Below are positions 1-7,620 of a stretch of 64,000 nucleotides of DNA, piece after piece. A program made the position numbers and the translations under genes. The notes below the pieces were generated by a model. It was not told where the DNA came from, did not search any database, and saw nothing but the letters and a program-made list of their open reading frames with translations. The stretch spans positions 24,431-88,430 of the forward strand of contig NZ_JAUYSS010000071.1 in NCBI RefSeq assembly GCF_030695525.1, in the 5' to 3' direction. Source of the DNA: Daejeonella sp. Lineage in GTDB: Bacteria; Bacteroidota; Bacteroidia; Sphingobacteriales; Sphingobacteriaceae. Numbering within the stretch: position 1 is the first letter of the stretch; the number at the start of each line of letters is the position of its first letter.

Positions 1-219
1 AATGTAAAACTATTACCCGATAAAGTAAGTGTTACTATTCTTAGTCCTTTGGGTAAATATCAGGAAACAGACAAAAGTGATTTTGAAATGCTAGTTGACC
101 TGAACAACTGGAAGCTTAAAGGATATACCCAGTTACCGGTTAGAATTATACGTATTCCGGAGTTTTCCCAACTCGTAAAAATTGAACCTCAAACCTTGGA
201 TTTTATCATTCAAAAATGA
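1..219 (+). CDS. YbbR-like domain protein, C-terminal fragment
   Basis: An open frame runs from the first base of the window to a TGA at 217-219 and gives the last 72 residues of a protein whose start lies upstream. The fragment has the short beta-strand pattern of a YbbR-type domain (for example SVTILSPLG and LPVRIIRIP). The assignment rests mainly on position: in Bacteroidota a YbbR-domain gene usually sits directly before coaE, and here its stop overlaps the coaE start. YbbR proteins are membrane-anchored; in Firmicutes they regulate the diadenylate cyclase CdaA, but their role in Bacteroidota is not settled. Confidence 0.6.
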   Translation, partial: NVKLLPDKVSVTILSPLGKYQETDKSDFEMLVDLNNWKLKGYTQLPVRIIRIPEFSQLVKIEPQTLDFIIQK

Positions 220-812
220 TGCTGAAAATTGGTATAACAGGGGGAATAGGAAGTGGTAAAACAACAGTTTGTAAAGTATTTGAGCTGTTGAATGTTCCTG
301 TATTTTACGCTGATGATGTCGCCAAGTCCATAATGCACACCGACCAGGCATTAAAATCCGGTATTCTTGATGCATTTGGAGCGAATTCTTATACCAGCAA
401 AGGGGAATTGAACAGAACTTATATTTCATCCATAGTTTTTAATGATAAGCTTGAATTAGAGAAATTGAATGCTCTGGTACATCCGGCGGTTTTCAGAGCC
501 TTTGATACCTGGGTATCAGGTCATAAGAATGCGCCATATGTGATTAAGGAAGCAGCTTTGTTATATGAAAGTGATGCCTATAAAATGTGTAATCAGTCGA
601 TACTTGTAATCTCACCTATTGAAACCAGAATAAGCAGGGTGAAAGCCAGAGACGGGATTAGTTCTGAAGATATTCAATTGAGAATGGACCGGCAGTTTAG
701 TGATGAACAGAAAATGAAGTATGCGGATCATATTCTGAATAATGATGAAAAGCAATTATTGATACCCCAAATTATTGAATTGCATCAGCAGTTTTTGAAG
801 ATTGAATCCTGA
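216..812 (+). CDS. coaE: Dephospho-CoA kinase
   Basis: This 198-residue enzyme phosphorylates the 3'-hydroxyl of dephospho-CoA with ATP, the last step of coenzyme A synthesis in the cytoplasm. The N-terminus carries the P-loop GITGGIGSGKTT, followed by the family's YADD substrate segment and by VHPAVF and EAALLYES. The length is typical. The first ATG (216) overlaps the stop of the YbbR gene, and a second ATG follows at once at 219; either could serve as start. The downstream nuclease gene begins two bases after the stop, so the genes look translationally coupled. Confidence 0.95.
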   Translation: MMLKIGITGGIGSGKTTVCKVFELLNVPVFYADDVAKSIMHTDQALKSGILDAFGANSYTSKGELNRTYISSIVFNDKLELEKLNALVHPAVFRAFDTWVSGHKNAPYVIKEAALLYESDAYKMCNQSILVISPIETRISRVKARDGISSEDIQLRMDRQFSDEQKMKYADHILNNDEKQLLIPQIIELHQQFLKIES

Positions 813-813
813 T

Positions 814-1764
814 ATGATTATTGCCGATTTTTTGGCCATTAACGAGCGTGGTTTGTATTGTCGCTATGGGGACTTTTACCTGGATCCCAAAGAGGCTTCT
901 AAGCATGCTGTTATTTCACATGCACATGGCGATCATGCTGTTAGAGGCAACGACTATGTATATTGCACCCCTGCAACTGCTGCGATTATGCAGCACAGGT
1001 ATCAAAAGAGTGCCGGTAACAATATCCGGACTTTTAATTGGTCTGAATCATTTAATTTAAATGGAGTATCAATCAGCTTCATTCCAGCCGGGCATATTCT
1101 GGGTTCAGCCCAGGTACTTATGGAGTATAAAGGCATGAAATATTTATATACAGGCGATTATAAATTACAGTATGATGCTACCTGTGAGAAAATAGAGTTT
1201 TTCAAAGCAGATGTTTTGATTACCGAATCTACTTTTGCGGATCCTGCTGTTCAACATCCTCCGGCAGTTGATGAAATCAAAAAACTGAATTTATTCAATC
1301 ATAATGTTTTACTTGGAGCCTATTCATTGGGTAAAGCACAAAGGCTTATTAGTCTGATTTCTGATCATTGTCCGCAGCGTCAGGTGCTGGTACACCATTC
1401 TATTTTTGGATTGAATAAGATCTACGAGCAATTTGGCTTTTACCCGGGTAAATATGAGCTTTATACCCGTAAGCCAATGAAGAAACCAGATCAGAATATA
1501 GTTTATATTGTGCCTCCACTAACATTTAATAGCTATATCAGGGCAAAGAATGTGGTCAGGGCATTCGCATCTGGATGGATGAATTTGCAGGTAAACAACG
1601 ATTTAAAAATTTTGATTTCAGATCATGTAGACTGGAATGATATTCTTAGCATGATCCAGCAAGTTGAGCCTACTGAGATTTGGACACTTCATGGTAATGG
1701 GAAATATTTGAAATCTTATTTCAAGGATCAGTTAACTGTAAAATTGCTTAATCATGCTGATTGA
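814..1764 (+). CDS. MBL-fold exonuclease of the ligase-associated type
   Basis: This 316-residue protein has a metallo-beta-lactamase fold with the HAHGDH metal motif near residues 36-41, the GHILGSAQ segment and a beta-CASP-like middle part. It matches the family annotated as 'ligase-associated DNA exonuclease', whose members usually sit beside an ATP-dependent DNA ligase and a helicase. Neither is present here: the gene lies between coaE and a DUF5522 gene. I chose ATG 814, two bases past the coaE stop, over an in-frame TTG at 802. Its substrate (DNA or RNA ends) cannot be told from sequence. The 3' end overlaps the next gene by 11 bases. Confidence 0.75.
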   Translation: MIIADFLAINERGLYCRYGDFYLDPKEASKHAVISHAHGDHAVRGNDYVYCTPATAAIMQHRYQKSAGNNIRTFNWSESFNLNGVSISFIPAGHILGSAQVLMEYKGMKYLYTGDYKLQYDATCEKIEFFKADVLITESTFADPAVQHPPAVDEIKKLNLFNHNVLLGAYSLGKAQRLISLISDHCPQRQVLVHHSIFGLNKIYEQFGFYPGKYELYTRKPMKKPDQNIVYIVPPLTFNSYIRAKNVVRAFASGWMNLQVNNDLKILISDHVDWNDILSMIQQVEPTEIWTLHGNGKYLKSYFKDQLTVKLLNHAD

Positions 1765-1912
1765 AAATGTAGACTATTACATCAACGAAGAGGGTAATCT
1801 CGTGTTTACAGAAAAGTACCATTTAAAAAGAGGATATTGCTGTAAGAATAAGTGTTTGAATTGCCCCTGGAAATATGGGCAGGATATAAAAATAAAGGGT
1901 AAGGTTAAATAA
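1754..1912 (+). CDS. DUF5522 family small cysteine-rich protein
   Basis: A 52-residue protein starts inside the end of the exonuclease gene (11-base overlap). It contains YYINEEG, the segment LVFTEKYHLKRGYCC and a Cys pattern CC-x4-C-x2-C (CCKNKCLNCPW), which suggests a small metal-binding fold. This is the layout of the DUF5522 family, found across Bacteroidota. The function is unknown. The overlapping gene order argues for co-transcription with coaE and the nuclease. Confidence 0.75.
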   Translation: MLIENVDYYINEEGNLVFTEKYHLKRGYCCKNKCLNCPWKYGQDIKIKGKVK

Positions 1913-1920
1913 TTTGTTAT

Positions 1921-1928
1921 TAATTTTG
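1921..1928 (+). promoter_or_regulatory. Candidate -7 element for the MarR gene
   Basis: TAATTTTG matches the Bacteroidota -7 consensus TAnnTTTG. It lies 56 bases before the ATG of the MarR-type regulator and just after the DUF5522 stop. No convincing -33 TTG at the right spacing was seen, so this is a tentative call. Confidence 0.4.
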
Positions 1929-1984
1929 AACACCTTTTTGGTCTTAACACTCACTGTAAGCCAGCCAATGTAATAAGCGTCAAA

Positions 1985-2434
1985 ATGGAAATAGAAAAGG
2001 AAATTTACAACAAGAAATTTGAGGATAATCATCAGAAAGTGGTTGTAAACCTGATATATACTTACGGATGCATAACCAATTTACTCAGATTAAAGCTCAA
2101 TAAACACAGTATTACGCTCCAGCAATACAATATTTTGAGAATTTTAAGAGGCCAGTACCCAAATCCGGCAACAATTAACATTCTGAAAGAACGTATGCTC
2201 GATAAAATGTCTGATGCCTCCAGAATTGTTGAGCGTCTGGTACAGAAGGACCTTGTTAAACGATGTGTCAGCAATAAGGACCGAAGAGCAGTGGACATCC
2301 TGATTAGTCAGAAAGGTTTGGATATCCTGCAAAAACTTGATAGTGAAGTCTCTTTGAAGGATTTGCTTTCCAAAAATCTGAGTGATGAGGAGGCCAATAC
2401 TTTAAGTGGACTGCTGGATAAGATGAGGGGGTAG
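1985..2434 (+). CDS. MarR family transcriptional regulator
   Basis: This 149-residue protein has the winged-helix layout of MarR repressors: a dimerisation helix, a recognition region (ATINILKERMLDKMSDASRIVERL) and the wing signature KDRRAVDILIS with the conserved D-x-R-R. MarR proteins bind palindromic operators as dimers and usually respond to small ligands. The ligand and target genes are unknown, and it is a single-gene unit. It ends against a repeat that separates it from the convergent ZIP transporter gene. Confidence 0.88.
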   Translation: MEIEKEIYNKKFEDNHQKVVVNLIYTYGCITNLLRLKLNKHSITLQQYNILRILRGQYPNPATINILKERMLDKMSDASRIVERLVQKDLVKRCVSNKDRRAVDILISQKGLDILQKLDSEVSLKDLLSKNLSDEEANTLSGLLDKMRG

Positions 2435-2436
2435 GG

Positions 2437-2540
2437 TTTAGTTGAGAGTTGAGAGTTGAGAGTTGAACCTTCAATATAACATATTTTACACAAAAATGTA
2501 AATTCCTGCTTTCGGCTTTAAGCTTACTGCTTTAAGCTTA
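2437..2540. repeat. Composite intergenic repeat, copy 1 (A then reversed B)
   Basis: This fills the gap between two convergent genes. The left part (about 2440-2465) is a run of GAGAGTT units. The right part (about 2505-2540) is a CTTTAAGCTTACTGC-type run. The same two parts occur in the reverse order and on the opposite strand at 11508-11617. It may act as a two-way transcription terminator or be a dispersed non-coding repeat. Confidence 0.6.
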
Positions 2541-2541
2541 A

Positions 2542-3255
2542 TCAGTGTAAATAAAACCCAATCAGGGCAATACCAATTCCAAACAGCACGGCAACCATCT
2601 TCTTCAGGTTAAATTTATGATCCACGCTCGATTCAAATAAAATGGTAGTTGAAATATGTAGAAATATACCAATAACAACTCCCATAATGCGATCAAAGTA
2701 TGCATCTATATTGCCTATTGATCCTCTTCCAATCTCAAAGCTAAGCCAATAGCCCATCGGACTCATCGCAGCAAATAGAATAAGTAATCCTACTATTTTT
2801 GTTTTACTTAACTTATTCTGCATCAGTACACTACCCAATGCGAATGCAGCCGGTATATGGTGAAGCGCAATTCCAAAAACAAGCTCATTATGCTGTTTCT
2901 GAGCTAAAGGCATCCCTTCCAGAAAGGCATGTAAACATAAACTTGCCATAATCCCAATCGGAAAAACATATTGTTGATGATGGTGTTTATGGATATGTCC
3001 ATGTTCTATTCCCTCAGAAAATTGCTCCATCACAATCTGAAGCAGAAAGCCTCCCAGGATGTATAAACCAATCTCAGGGTTTCCGGAATGATAAACATCC
3101 GGCATAAGGTGTAAAATTGTGATTGCAAACAGATAGGCGCCACTAAAAGACAATACCAGTTTCAAACGGTTGGTGTTATCCGTCTTTAGAAGAAAGATCC
3201 CCAGTCCACCCAGCATGGAACTGCTGAACAGCAAAATTAATTCCCAGGTCCCCAT
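2542..3255 (-). CDS. ZIP family metal transporter
   Basis: This 237-residue integral membrane protein has the ZIP pattern: helices with the HLMPD segment near residue 50, a His-rich cytoplasmic loop (EHGHIHKHHHQ) near residues 84-95, and HAFLEG and ALHHIPAAFALG in the transport core, which carry the metal-binding His and Glu. ZIP proteins move Zn or other divalent metals into the cytoplasm. The 5' end overlaps the PAP2 gene by 19 bases, so it is the last gene of a methyltransferase-PAP2-ZIP operon. Confidence 0.88.
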   Translation of the reverse strand: MGTWELILLFSSSMLGGLGIFLLKTDNTNRLKLVLSFSGAYLFAITILHLMPDVYHSGNPEIGLYILGGFLLQIVMEQFSEGIEHGHIHKHHHQQYVFPIGIMASLCLHAFLEGMPLAQKQHNELVFGIALHHIPAAFALGSVLMQNKLSKTKIVGLLILFAAMSPMGYWLSFEIGRGSIGNIDAYFDRIMGVVIGIFLHISTTILFESSVDHKFNLKKMVAVLFGIGIALIGFYLH

Positions 3256-3818
3256 TCTTTAAATGATTTATTCACCAGCAATATGGTATACATTATATAT
3301 GCGATCATAGAACCCAGAATTGCTCCTCCCAGGATGTCAAGAGGAAAATGGACACCGACATAGATTTGGGCAAAGCTTACAGAGATGGCCCAGAATAAGC
3401 CTACAGGTAGAATTAACTTCCATTTATAATAGAAAACGAGGATAAGAAATACAGCAAGTCCAAAGTGGTTAGCCGCATGAGATGAGGGGAAGCTGTACCC
3501 GGTTCCACAGGCAATGAGATTTCTGACATCTTTTTTAATCTCAGGGTCATTACAGGGCCTTAAGCGTCCAACTGAGGGCTTTATTACGGAGGATGAAATA
3601 TAATCTGTAAGTCCAAAGCATAAGAATGCAAATAACAGAATATACCAGCCTTTTTTACGATAGTTTCTGACTAAAAAAATTACAATGAACAAATATAGGG
3701 GAGTCCAGAAGAAGCGGTTTCTCAAAGCCGGCATCAGCCAGTCGAAGAAGGAATTACTCAGCCCCTGATTGATGCCAAAGAATAAATTCTGATCAAACTG
3801 GATAATCTGTTCAAGCAT
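3237..3818 (-). CDS. PAP2-superfamily membrane phosphatase
   Basis: This 193-residue membrane protein shows all three PAP2 motifs: KPSVGRLRP (K-x6-R-P), PSSHAANHFG (PSGH-like), and the SFAQIYVGVHFPLDILGG segment with the catalytic His. Such enzymes dephosphorylate lipid phosphates such as undecaprenyl pyrophosphate or phosphatidic acid at the membrane. The exact substrate is not visible in the sequence. It overlaps both neighbours (8 bases with the methyltransferase, 19 with the ZIP gene), so translation is probably coupled. Confidence 0.88.
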   Translation of the reverse strand: MLEQIIQFDQNLFFGINQGLSNSFFDWLMPALRNRFFWTPLYLFIVIFLVRNYRKKGWYILLFAFLCFGLTDYISSSVIKPSVGRLRPCNDPEIKKDVRNLIACGTGYSFPSSHAANHFGLAVFLILVFYYKWKLILPVGLFWAISVSFAQIYVGVHFPLDILGGAILGSMIAYIMYTILLVNKSFKEWGPGN

Positions 3819-4548
3819 TGTCTTTCTGGCAAATAAATATCAGACGGTCTGATTTGAATTCGTTGTAGGGATTTAAAGAATAATCTCCGTAATGATTTAA
3901 TATTTTAAAGCCACTTTTTTCGAACATATGTACAAAGTTGGCCAGAGTAAATGCCTTTACTTCTTCTTTAAATGAATAATCTTTATTCTTATGTTCAAAG
4001 GAAATGCTTTTTATTATCTTGCCATCAGCTATTTTTTTGCTGATATAAAAATCAATTCCATCTACATGTTTCACTTCCTGATTAGTAAGATGATGCAAGA
4101 TCTTATAGCTGTTCAAATAGTCGAGTACCAGAATACCCCCTTTTTTTAATGATTTTCTGAAAGTTTTTAAGGCATTAATATGATCTTTTTCTGCTTCAAA
4201 GTATCCGAAACTGGTAAAAAGGTTGAACGCAATATCAAAGTAATTGATGTAAAACGGATACCGCATATCATGCACATAAAACTGAAGTTTCTCATTTTCA
4301 AACTGCTGGGCAAACTTTATATTGGATACCGACAAGTCAATTCCAGTCACATTATATCCTTTTTTGTTGAGATATACTGAGTGTCTTCCCCTTCCGCAAG
4401 CAATATCAAGTAAATTGGAGTTTGCGGTTGGTTTAAGGTAGGCACATAGATTATCTATAAAAAATTCAGCCTCTTCATCATTGCGCTGATGGTACAGAAT
4501 ATGATAATAAGGAGAATTAAACCAGTTTTGAAACCACTTCTTTGGCAT
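3811..4548 (-). CDS. Class I SAM-dependent methyltransferase
   Basis: This 245-residue protein has methyltransferase motif I (LLDIACGRGRHSVYL), an acidic post-I strand (VTGIDLS) and the motif IV to VI region (FNLFTSFGYFE, KKGGILVLDYLN). The target is unknown. I placed the start at the internal Met beginning MPKKWFQNWF. A longer frame reaches back to 4584, but a TATATTTG -7 element at 4572-4579 would start transcription downstream of that ATG. First gene of a three-gene minus-strand operon, divergent from glmM. Confidence 0.82.
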   Translation of the reverse strand: MPKKWFQNWFNSPYYHILYHQRNDEEAEFFIDNLCAYLKPTANSNLLDIACGRGRHSVYLNKKGYNVTGIDLSVSNIKFAQQFENEKLQFYVHDMRYPFYINYFDIAFNLFTSFGYFEAEKDHINALKTFRKSLKKGGILVLDYLNSYKILHHLTNQEVKHVDGIDFYISKKIADGKIIKSISFEHKNKDYSFKEEVKAFTLANFVHMFEKSGFKILNHYGDYSLNPYNEFKSDRLIFICQKDNA

Positions 4549-4571
4549 ATGCAGATCACAGGATATGGAGG

Positions 4572-4579
4572 CAAATATA
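4572..4579 (-). promoter_or_regulatory. Candidate -7 element for the methyltransferase operon
   Basis: Read on the minus strand this is TATATTTG, a full match to TAnnTTTG. It sits 23 bases before the proposed ATG (4548) and supports that start over the upstream one at 4584. Confidence 0.5.
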
Positions 4580-4619
4580 TACATTTACTGTTTTACAGTT
4601 ATGAATTGGATGTAATTGT

Positions 4620-4627
4620 TATTTTTG
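4620..4627 (+). promoter_or_regulatory. Candidate -7 element for glmM
   Basis: TATTTTTG matches TAnnTTTG and ends 17 bases before the GTG start of glmM, which would leave a leader of only about ten bases. No matching -33 element was recognised. Confidence 0.5.
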
Positions 4628-4644
4628 CTCAATAATTTTTTAAA

Positions 4645-6036
4645 GTGGCTTTAATAAAATCAATCTCCGGAATCAGGGGTACAATAGGTGGATTGGCAGG
4701 AAATGGTTTGACACCAACTGACATCGTGAAATTTACTTCAGCTTATGGCCGTTGGGTCAAAGCCAGTACAGGCAAGAATAAGGTAGTTATTGGCAGAGAC
4801 GCCAGAATCTCGGGCGAAATGGTCCGTAATCTGGTGGTTGGTACTCTGCAAAGCATAGGAATTGACGTGGTCGATCTGGGCCTGTCAACCACACCAACGG
4901 TTGAAGTAGCGGTGCCCGATGAAAATGCGGGAGGTGGTATCATTCTGACTGCCAGTCATAATCCAAAGCAATGGAATGCCCTGAAGCTTTTGAATGAAAA
5001 AGGAGAATTTATTTCTGATCAGGAGGGCCAATTAGTTTTATCAATGGCAGAGGAGAGTGATTTTGAATTTGCGGATGTTGGTGCATTGGGTAAGGTTACT
5101 TATGACGACAGCTATTTACAAAAGCATATAGATAAGGTACTGGAATTGTCTCTGGTAGATGCAGAAGCTGTTCGAAATGCCAATTTTAAAATAGCAATTG
5201 ACTGTGTAAATTCTTCAGGTGGGATATTTGTACCCGCACTTCTAAAAGCGCTGGGTGTAAAGACCATTTTTGAACTTTACTGTGAACCTGATGGTGAGTT
5301 TCCCCACAATCCTGAACCATTACCTGAAAATCTGATTGATCTTTCACGTCTGGTAGTGGCCAAAAAGGCCGACCTTGGTATTGCTGTGGATCCTGATGTT
5401 GATAGATTATGTTTCGTATGTGAGGATGGATCAATGTTTGGAGAGGAATATACGCTGGTTGCGGTTGCAGATTATGTTCTCAAACATACCCCCGGGAATA
5501 CGGTTTCCAATTTATCCTCAACCCGTGCTTTAAGGGATGTTACTGAATCTGCAGGCGGAACTTATCATGCTGCTGCTGTAGGTGAAGTAAATGTGGTCAA
5601 CAAAATGAAAGAAACCCAGGCAATTATTGGAGGAGAGGGAAATGGAGGGGTGATCTATCCTGAATCTCACTATGGCCGGGATGCCCTGGTCGGGATTGCT
5701 TTATTTTTGACTCATCTTGCAAAAAGCAGGCAACCTGTTTCGGTGCTGCGAGCTTCTTATCCTGCATATTATATTTCAAAAAATAAAATCACACTTACCC
5801 CGGAAATGGATATCGATTCCCTATTAAGAGATGTTGAAAAGAGATACAAGAAGCAGCCCCACAGCACTATTGATGGATTAAAAATAGAATTTGATAAACA
5901 ATGGGTACATCTACGAAAATCGAATACTGAACCTATAATCAGAATTTATTCAGAGAGTAGTTCCGAAACAGGTGCTGAATACCTCGCCCAGAAAATCATA
6001 TCAGATATAAAAGAAATTTTGCGTTTAACTGAATAG
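4645..6036 (+). CDS. glmM: Phosphoglucosamine mutase
   Basis: This 463-residue cytoplasmic enzyme converts glucosamine-6-phosphate to glucosamine-1-phosphate for UDP-GlcNAc and peptidoglycan synthesis. Visible are the active-site loop TASHNP with the phospho-Ser at about residue 104, the metal loop DPDVDR at about 249-254, the sugar-binding GEGNGG and the C-terminal phosphate loop RKSNTEPIIRIY. The start is GTG. The family includes close phosphomannomutases and phosphoglucomutases, so sugar specificity is inferred from the usual assignment of this Bacteroidota form. Confidence 0.88.
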   Translation: MALIKSISGIRGTIGGLAGNGLTPTDIVKFTSAYGRWVKASTGKNKVVIGRDARISGEMVRNLVVGTLQSIGIDVVDLGLSTTPTVEVAVPDENAGGGIILTASHNPKQWNALKLLNEKGEFISDQEGQLVLSMAEESDFEFADVGALGKVTYDDSYLQKHIDKVLELSLVDAEAVRNANFKIAIDCVNSSGGIFVPALLKALGVKTIFELYCEPDGEFPHNPEPLPENLIDLSRLVVAKKADLGIAVDPDVDRLCFVCEDGSMFGEEYTLVAVADYVLKHTPGNTVSNLSSTRALRDVTESAGGTYHAAAVGEVNVVNKMKETQAIIGGEGNGGVIYPESHYGRDALVGIALFLTHLAKSRQPVSVLRASYPAYYISKNKITLTPEMDIDSLLRDVEKRYKKQPHSTIDGLKIEFDKQWVHLRKSNTEPIIRIYSESSSETGAEYLAQKIISDIKEILRLTE

Positions 6037-6057
6037 TCTGTCCATTAAAAAAAGTCA

Positions 6058-6139
6058 TTAATCTGTTGAATACTACAAACATTAATGTTTTACATCTGCT
6101 TTTACCGAGGTTGCTGTAATTAATTTAATCTGTTGAATA
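6058..6139 (+). repeat. 15-bp direct repeats around a palindrome
   Basis: TTAATCTGTTGAATA occurs at 6058-6072 and again at 6125-6139. Between them lies the perfect palindrome AAACATTAATGTTT (6077-6090). The second copy ends 10 bases before the cysteine desulfurase ATG. The arrangement looks like a regulator binding region, but no regulator can be named. Confidence 0.5.
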
Positions 6140-6149
6140 ATTTATTAAA

Positions 6150-7286
6150 ATGCGTGTATATCTGGATAATGCCGCCACTACCCCTTTAGACAAAGAGGTA
6201 CTGAATACGATTTATGAGGTAATGGAAAGTCACTATGGCAATCCTTCTTCCATTCACGCTCATGGGCGCGAAGTACGTACTTTGATCGAAAAGGCTAGAA
6301 AAAGTATTGCAAGCCTTCTGCATGCCTCACCATCCGAATTTTTCTTTACTTCAGGTGGTACAGAAGCAGATAACATGGCGATTCGTTGCGGTATTATCGA
6401 TCATGGTATCAAACATGCCATTAGCAGTACTATTGAGCACCATGCTGTTTTGCATACCCTTCAAGCACTTGAAAATAGTGGTTTGATCAGGTTGAGTTAT
6501 GTTGATACAGATGAAAAGGGAATTATTAATTACCAGCATCTTGAAGAGCTTCTGAACTCAAATGAACGCAGTTTTGTTTCCCTGATGCATGCTAATAATG
6601 AATTGGGAACATTGACTGATATTGAACTGGTAGGGGAATTATGTGAAAAGTATAATGCAATCTTTCATTGTGATACCGTACAGAGCATGGGACACTATCC
6701 ACATGATCTTAGCAAGCTGAAGGTTCATTTTCTAGTTTGTGCAGCGCACAAACTTCATGGACCAAAAGGAGTAGGCTTCTTATATATTAACCACAAGATT
6801 AAAATCAATCCGATGATTTTTGGAGGTTCTCAGGAGAGAAACATGAGGGGTGGAACAGAGAATGTATATGGTATAGCAGGTTTATCAAAAGCACTTGAAA
6901 TTGCCTATAAAGACATGAATGAGCATCAGGAATATATTCAGGGACTTAAATCCTATATGATGCAGGAATTAATAAAAAATATACCCGGAATTGGGTTTAA
7001 TGGGGAAACAGATCCTGAAAAAAGTCTTTATACAGTATTGAATGTTTCTTTTCCGGAAATGGAGATGGCTGATATGCTGCTCTTTAGCCTGGATATATCG
7101 GGAATTTCCGCTTCGGGTGGAAGTGCCTGCAGTTCGGGCACCAATATAGGCTCACACGTTCTGAACGGAATTCATGCCAATCCAAACCGACCTGCGGTAC
7201 GCTTTTCTTTTAGTAAATACAATACCAGGGAAGAGATAGATTATGTAGTCTTGAAGCTAAAAGAGCTTTGCCATGTTGAGGTTTAA
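6150..7286 (+). CDS. Cysteine desulfurase (NifS/IscS family)
   Basis: This 378-residue PLP enzyme takes sulfur from cysteine, leaving alanine, and passes it to Fe-S cluster or tRNA thiolation systems. Visible are YLDNAATTP at the N-terminus, TSGGTEADN (PLP phosphate), the PLP lysine in AAHKLHGPKG at about Lys201, and the persulfide Cys at about 327 in GGSACSSG. No scaffold or Suf genes lie next to it, so the sulfur acceptor is open. The length fits the IscS/NifS class rather than the longer SufS class. Confidence 0.9.
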   Translation: MRVYLDNAATTPLDKEVLNTIYEVMESHYGNPSSIHAHGREVRTLIEKARKSIASLLHASPSEFFFTSGGTEADNMAIRCGIIDHGIKHAISSTIEHHAVLHTLQALENSGLIRLSYVDTDEKGIINYQHLEELLNSNERSFVSLMHANNELGTLTDIELVGELCEKYNAIFHCDTVQSMGHYPHDLSKLKVHFLVCAAHKLHGPKGVGFLYINHKIKINPMIFGGSQERNMRGGTENVYGIAGLSKALEIAYKDMNEHQEYIQGLKSYMMQELIKNIPGIGFNGETDPEKSLYTVLNVSFPEMEMADMLLFSLDISGISASGGSACSSGTNIGSHVLNGIHANPNRPAVRFSFSKYNTREEIDYVVLKLKELCHVEV

Positions 7287-7366
7287 TCTTGAACACTGAG
7301 TCTAAACATCGTATCAATTTGCTTTTATTATCGATTTTTCGTAAATTGATTAAATACTTTAGAAAA

Positions 7367-7372
7367 AGGAGG
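7367..7372 (+). promoter_or_regulatory. Strong Shine-Dalgarno site
   Basis: AGGAGG lies five bases before the ATG at 7378. Such sites are uncommon in Bacteroidota. This one selects the 60-residue frame over the competing frame 7289-7567. Confidence 0.65.
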
Positions 7373-7377
7373 AAATC

Positions 7378-7560
7378 ATGGCTAAAAAACATGTTCCCAA
7401 ACATTCTGTTAAAGGTATTCCTAAAGATGAGCAGACAAAGCCATCACATGAAAAGCATTTCACTACAGGCTTGGTACGGGGATACAGTTTCAGTCAGCAT
7501 TCCCATGGGCGTGTCAATCATCATTCCATCGGATTCAATCATGAACCCGGAACGATGTAA
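7378..7560 (+). CDS. Small His-rich protein of unknown function
   Basis: This 60-residue basic protein is not recognised. It has nine histidines, mostly in the second half (SQHSHG, VNHHS, FNHEP), many lysines near the N-terminus, no signal peptide and no membrane segment. Support for it being real is the AGGAGG site five bases upstream and a strong intrinsic terminator beginning a few bases after the stop. It is therefore a compact single-gene unit. Metal or nucleic-acid binding would be a guess. Confidence 0.6.
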   Translation: MAKKHVPKHSVKGIPKDEQTKPSHEKHFTTGLVRGYSFSQHSHGRVNHHSIGFNHEPGTM

Positions 7561-7565
7561 GTTTT

Positions 7566-7591
7566 AAATCCCGCAGCCGCGGGATTTTTTT
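7566..7591 (+). terminator. Intrinsic terminator
   Basis: A perfect GC-rich stem (ATCCCGC pairing with GCGGGAT, loop AGCC, extended by A-T pairs) is followed by a run of seven T. It closes the small His-rich gene. Confidence 0.88.
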
Positions 7592-7620
7592 ATATTTAGG
7601 ATTATTTAATTTGATTGTTG

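Noticed and set aside
7289..7567. 92-residue frame overlapping the small His-rich gene
   Set aside because: It competes with the 60-residue frame, which has the AGGAGG site at the right distance; the longer frame has none.
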